The position numbers and the translations under genes are program-made. A DNA stretch of 64,000 nt from Rhodamnia argentea. Lineage: Eukaryota > Streptophyta > Magnoliopsida > Myrtales > Myrtaceae. The stretch covers positions 4,650,001 to 4,714,000 of the forward strand of contig NC_063157.1 of the NCBI RefSeq assembly GCF_020921035.1, in the 5' to 3' direction. The notes below the pieces were generated by a model. That model was not told the origin of the DNA. It did no database searches and saw nothing but the letters and a program-made list of their open reading frames with translations. This document shows, in pieces, positions 61,027-64,000 of this stretch (the stretch's first letter is position 1; each line of letters begins with the position of its first letter).

Positions 61027-61490
61027 TATGATATCAGAGCTTTCCATAGTCTAGATCTAGAACTATCGATTTTTACCCTTTTCGGAAATTTCAAATGATG
61101 AAAATTATTTTTGATCACATATTTGGATTGTGCTCGTCGTTGCGAGCATTTCGAGTGGTGGCGCGCCTCCGGAGGAGGCCACACAGCGCCGTACATGCGC
61201 TATGTGCCACCGGGGTGTCGGAGCGACTCGCTTACGGCATGCGCGGCATTGCTCGGGCACATGCATTGCACGCGTGCGTCAAGGCGGTTGCTGCCCTACA
61301 CGCGCATCACGCGTGCGACATGTGTCCATCACACATGTCGAAGTCTCGTGAGATGTCCACATCATCCCATGGAGTGATTCTGATGTTTTATAACCTATGA
61401 AAGAGAGCCATGAAATGTCTCCATCCGTATTGTCCATTGCTGTCTTGGAAGTTCGTGTTCTCTCTTCCGATTGTTTTAAGATCAATTTTG
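61027..61490 (+). mobile_element. Truncated internal part of the retroelement
   Basis: It starts with the primer-binding site, then a GC-rich stretch (61130-61330) with many 'gcgc' and 'catgcg' phrases. Three overlapping frames there are composition artefacts and show no gag motif. The element is cut off where repeat block C starts at about 61491. Confidence 0.5.
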
Positions 61491-61860
61491 GACCAACTTT
61501 GGCCGATCAGTGTTGACGTGACAATTTTGATTAATATTTACAAATATTTTCAATTTCTTATTTTTTTATTATTTCATTTATTTATATTTTTTTTTTTCCT
61601 TCTCCTTCTTCCTCTTGTCGGTCACTGGATCAGCAACCTGTCAGAAGCGAGGGCTAGAGGAAGAAGGAGAAGAAAACAAAAAGATTTTTTTAAAAAAGTA
61701 TTATTAAAAATTGCTAGACAATTTTCGTCTAATAAAGTTGGCTTTATGGACTGAATTAGCGTAAATACAAAAGGTTTTAAGACTCAATTGAAAAAGAAAA
61801 AAAGTTTAAAACTAAATTACCACAATTAAATAACTTCAGGACTTTTTCTGCGTAATTTTT
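61491..61860. mobile_element. MITE missing its left end
   Basis: Copy of the element at 47729-48213, starting only at 'ccaactttggccgatca'. The left arm is lost at the junction with the retroelement. Confidence 0.6.
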
Positions 61861-63290
61861 CCATATAATCACAGACTTCCCTTCTTCCTTAAGTGTATTG
61901 AAGATATACTTGATACTTGTGATGCAATTGAATCTTAAAACTTGTAAATTATATAGTTTAATCCTAAAATTTGTAAGCATCGAGTATCTCCATAATCTGT
62001 AAGCCAAGTCTTTAATTGCTGAAATCCAGAACAGCAGTCATGATTTTGTTGATATTGATTTTGGTACAATGTTATAAGTAAGATGAGCGATCCAATGTTC
62101 TCATTCAATAGCCATTGAAAGATGTCCTAAATAACTAACCCACGCCTTTAGAGAAGACAAACTCCGCAGGTATTGCACCACTGTGGCGACGGTTTTTTCG
62201 TCTTTTGCACTAGTCTTTACAGTTGTTTCCCAATGTCTTCCTCGTCAATGTGCTCATTTCGTATTATTCAAACATTGGCGCACCTCAACGAATCCATCTC
62301 TACAAGTAGACTCGTTCTTTATATTCACAATACCTCGCGCACACGTATCTATGTATTCATCGGATAACGAGTGAGTTGCGATGGACAGATCTCTTTCATT
62401 TCTAAAGACTATTGTTGGTGGAGTAACGGGATATACATTATGTTGAAAAATATCGTCGAGAATGGGATGAAATGAAATCATATTTTGAAGCACGATAACA
62501 CTCTCTTTAAGGATTTATTTGCCCTACAACGTTGTTAATGGTTTCCGACAAATATTGTCCAGGATACAACAAAGTTTCAAGTGAGAATAGCATATAGGAA
62601 TTCCAATAGTTATCTAAGATCTCTCAAGGGAAACAATTGAAAAAAAAATGCCGTATTTCTTTGACAAAGAATGAAAATGGACGTTGTCCTAAACATTGAG
62701 GAAAATCGTAATACATACAAATATGTGTGTGCGTGCGCGCGCGCCCGAAAACCTTTGCGAACGGACATGTTATTTTTAAAATATCACAACTTTTCACTTA
62801 TGAAAAGAATGCAACTTTTCGTATTCGAAAACTGTTAAATTCGAACGTAACTCTTCATGTCCGAAAACTATTAATTCGGACACAACTCTTCATCTCCGGA
62901 AATTGCTATGTTTGGAAAAAATGCAGCCTTTTAAAGGTTGTAAGAATGACTAATATCCGTTAGGCAGAAAATAAATTAAATTTGAAATTTTAATAGTTAC
63001 TCCTTCATGAACAGTCACACTATTCTAATGAGTCGCAAAATTTACTTTATAATTATAATTTTGAAAATAGTAAACGAACAATATATATTTATTGGTTAGT
63101 GCTATTTTTGGTCCACGCACTCGCACGTAGGTATAGTGGAGTCTAGTACACTTTTTCTTCCATCATATGCGTGATGAAGTAAAGACCCTTTTCGTTTGTT
63201 TTGCAAACAAACTTCAACACATTAGACCCAATTCCTCTGCATTTTATGATGTTCGATGTTTGACACAAGTAATTAAGCAAGATCTGCCTT

Positions 63291-63900
63291 GGGAAGATTG
63301 TCCAAAAAGTCCTTAATCTATCGTACTTTTGCCAATTCAGTCCTAAATCTTTTAATTTTGCCAACTGAATCTTAAACTTTTTTACGTTTTGCCAATTAAA
63401 TCTATCTGATCAATTTTGATTGGAAATTGATAACTTGGAAGCCGGCCGTCCTACGTAGCACGACTGGCATTGATATGTATAATTTTCAATAATATTTTAC
63501 CATTTTAAATTTTTTTTATTAATCTTATTATTATTTTTCTGATTCCTTTCTTTACCTTTCTCTTTCTTTTTAGCTTTATTTTTTTGTAATTTTCCTTTTT
63601 CGCCTAGTCCGGCAAGGGTCGCCCTTGCCTGGGTGAGCGAGGACCGCCCTTGCTCGACCTGGCGAGGGCCGCCTTGTCCCGGTCATCCCTCGCCCGAGGG
63701 AAGGGAAAAAGAGAAAAGATAAAAAAAAATCTTGTTTTTTTATAAAAGATTGTCCACATTAGCTTCAGCCGTGCAATGTAAAAAGGCTAGTTGTCTACGC
63801 CAGTGATTTTCTGCCAAAACTCAATTAGCAAAACATGAAAAGGTTTAGGACTAAATCAACAAAATTGCAATAAGTTTAGGTTTTTTTGGACAATTTTCCC
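63291..63900. mobile_element. MITE, second copy of the 49641 element
   Basis: The same ends, arms and GC-rich core as 49641-50251 with a few substitutions, carried along by the block duplication. Confidence 0.7.
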
Positions 63901-64000
63901 GCCCCTTGGTTGCATTGTAGATCATTTGTCATGAAACATGTGCCACAGAACCTGTTACCTGAGAGAGCTTTGGTCAACATAACTGACATAACTATAGCTT

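Larger units (their letters stand above)
61491..64000. repeat. NLR-locus repeat block C (near-identical copy of 47.84-50.35 kb)
   Basis: Alignment by eye to 47840-50350 at an offset of 13649-13651 shows only scattered substitutions and short indels across 2.5 kb, and the block runs off the right edge. It contains the truncated MITE at 61491-61860, the GTGTGCGCGCG repeat at about 62724, the copied 78-codon frame (62727-62963) and the MITE at 63291-63900. No gene is supported. Confidence 0.92.

Noticed and set aside
61095-61400. Three overlapping frames of 73-101 codons
   Set aside because: They arise from a GC-rich stretch in which stops are rare. No frame has a gag or other motif, and all three are open together.

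Overview
The window is plant nuclear DNA. Genes carry GT-AG introns and AT-rich intergenic DNA full of repeats, and the encoded families are plant types: a plant MSRA5-like protein, a Pin1At-type parvulin without a WW domain, an intronless GDP-mannose 4,6-dehydratase and a coiled-coil NLR. A woody eudicot seems likely, but I cannot fix the species from the sequence. Layout: 1-7640 is a nearly full-length, broken endogenous copy of a Caulimoviridae (plant pararetrovirus) genome, with movement protein, coiled-coil/coat, zinc knuckle, protease, reverse transcriptase and RNase H in order, and a 35S-like promoter at its 3' end. 7.7-17.0 kb holds inverted-repeat elements (MITE-like), an LTR remnant and a minus-strand RanBP2-type zinc-finger gene. 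17-34 kb holds a coiled-coil protein gene, a large linker-histone-domain (GH1) plus AT-hook protein gene, a broken partial copy of a ribosomal protein L8 gene, and the intact L8 (uL2) gene 2.2 kb beyond it. 35-46 kb holds an MSRA5-like gene, a Pin1-type prolyl isomerase with a 3.35 kb intron containing a solo-LTR-like element, and GDP-mannose 4,6-dehydratase. 46.7-64 kb is a disease-resistance (NLR) locus built from repeated blocks. NLR-A (51337-56197) is a CC-NB-ARC-LRR gene. A second copy keeps only its upstream region and about nine codons before an LTR retroelement interrupts it (about 60356-60583). The 47.84-50.35 kb block recurs at 61.49-64.0 kb with an offset of about 13.65 kb, so a third NLR unit may lie past the right edge. 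The most striking observation is at the 3' end of NLR-A. Seven near-identical 247-bp units (54217-55945) each hold a complete exon/intron module: a 123-nt phase-2 exon and a 124-nt intron with consensus splice sites. A conceptual splice keeps one open frame through all modules and two diverged terminal exons to a stop at 56195-56197. This predicts a 1291-residue NLR with an acidic tail of tandem 41-residue repeats. Read without splicing, the gene appears to stop at 54462, followed by six spurious 98-codon ORFs. All gene models here are hand-built from splice consensus and frame continuity, without transcript evidence.
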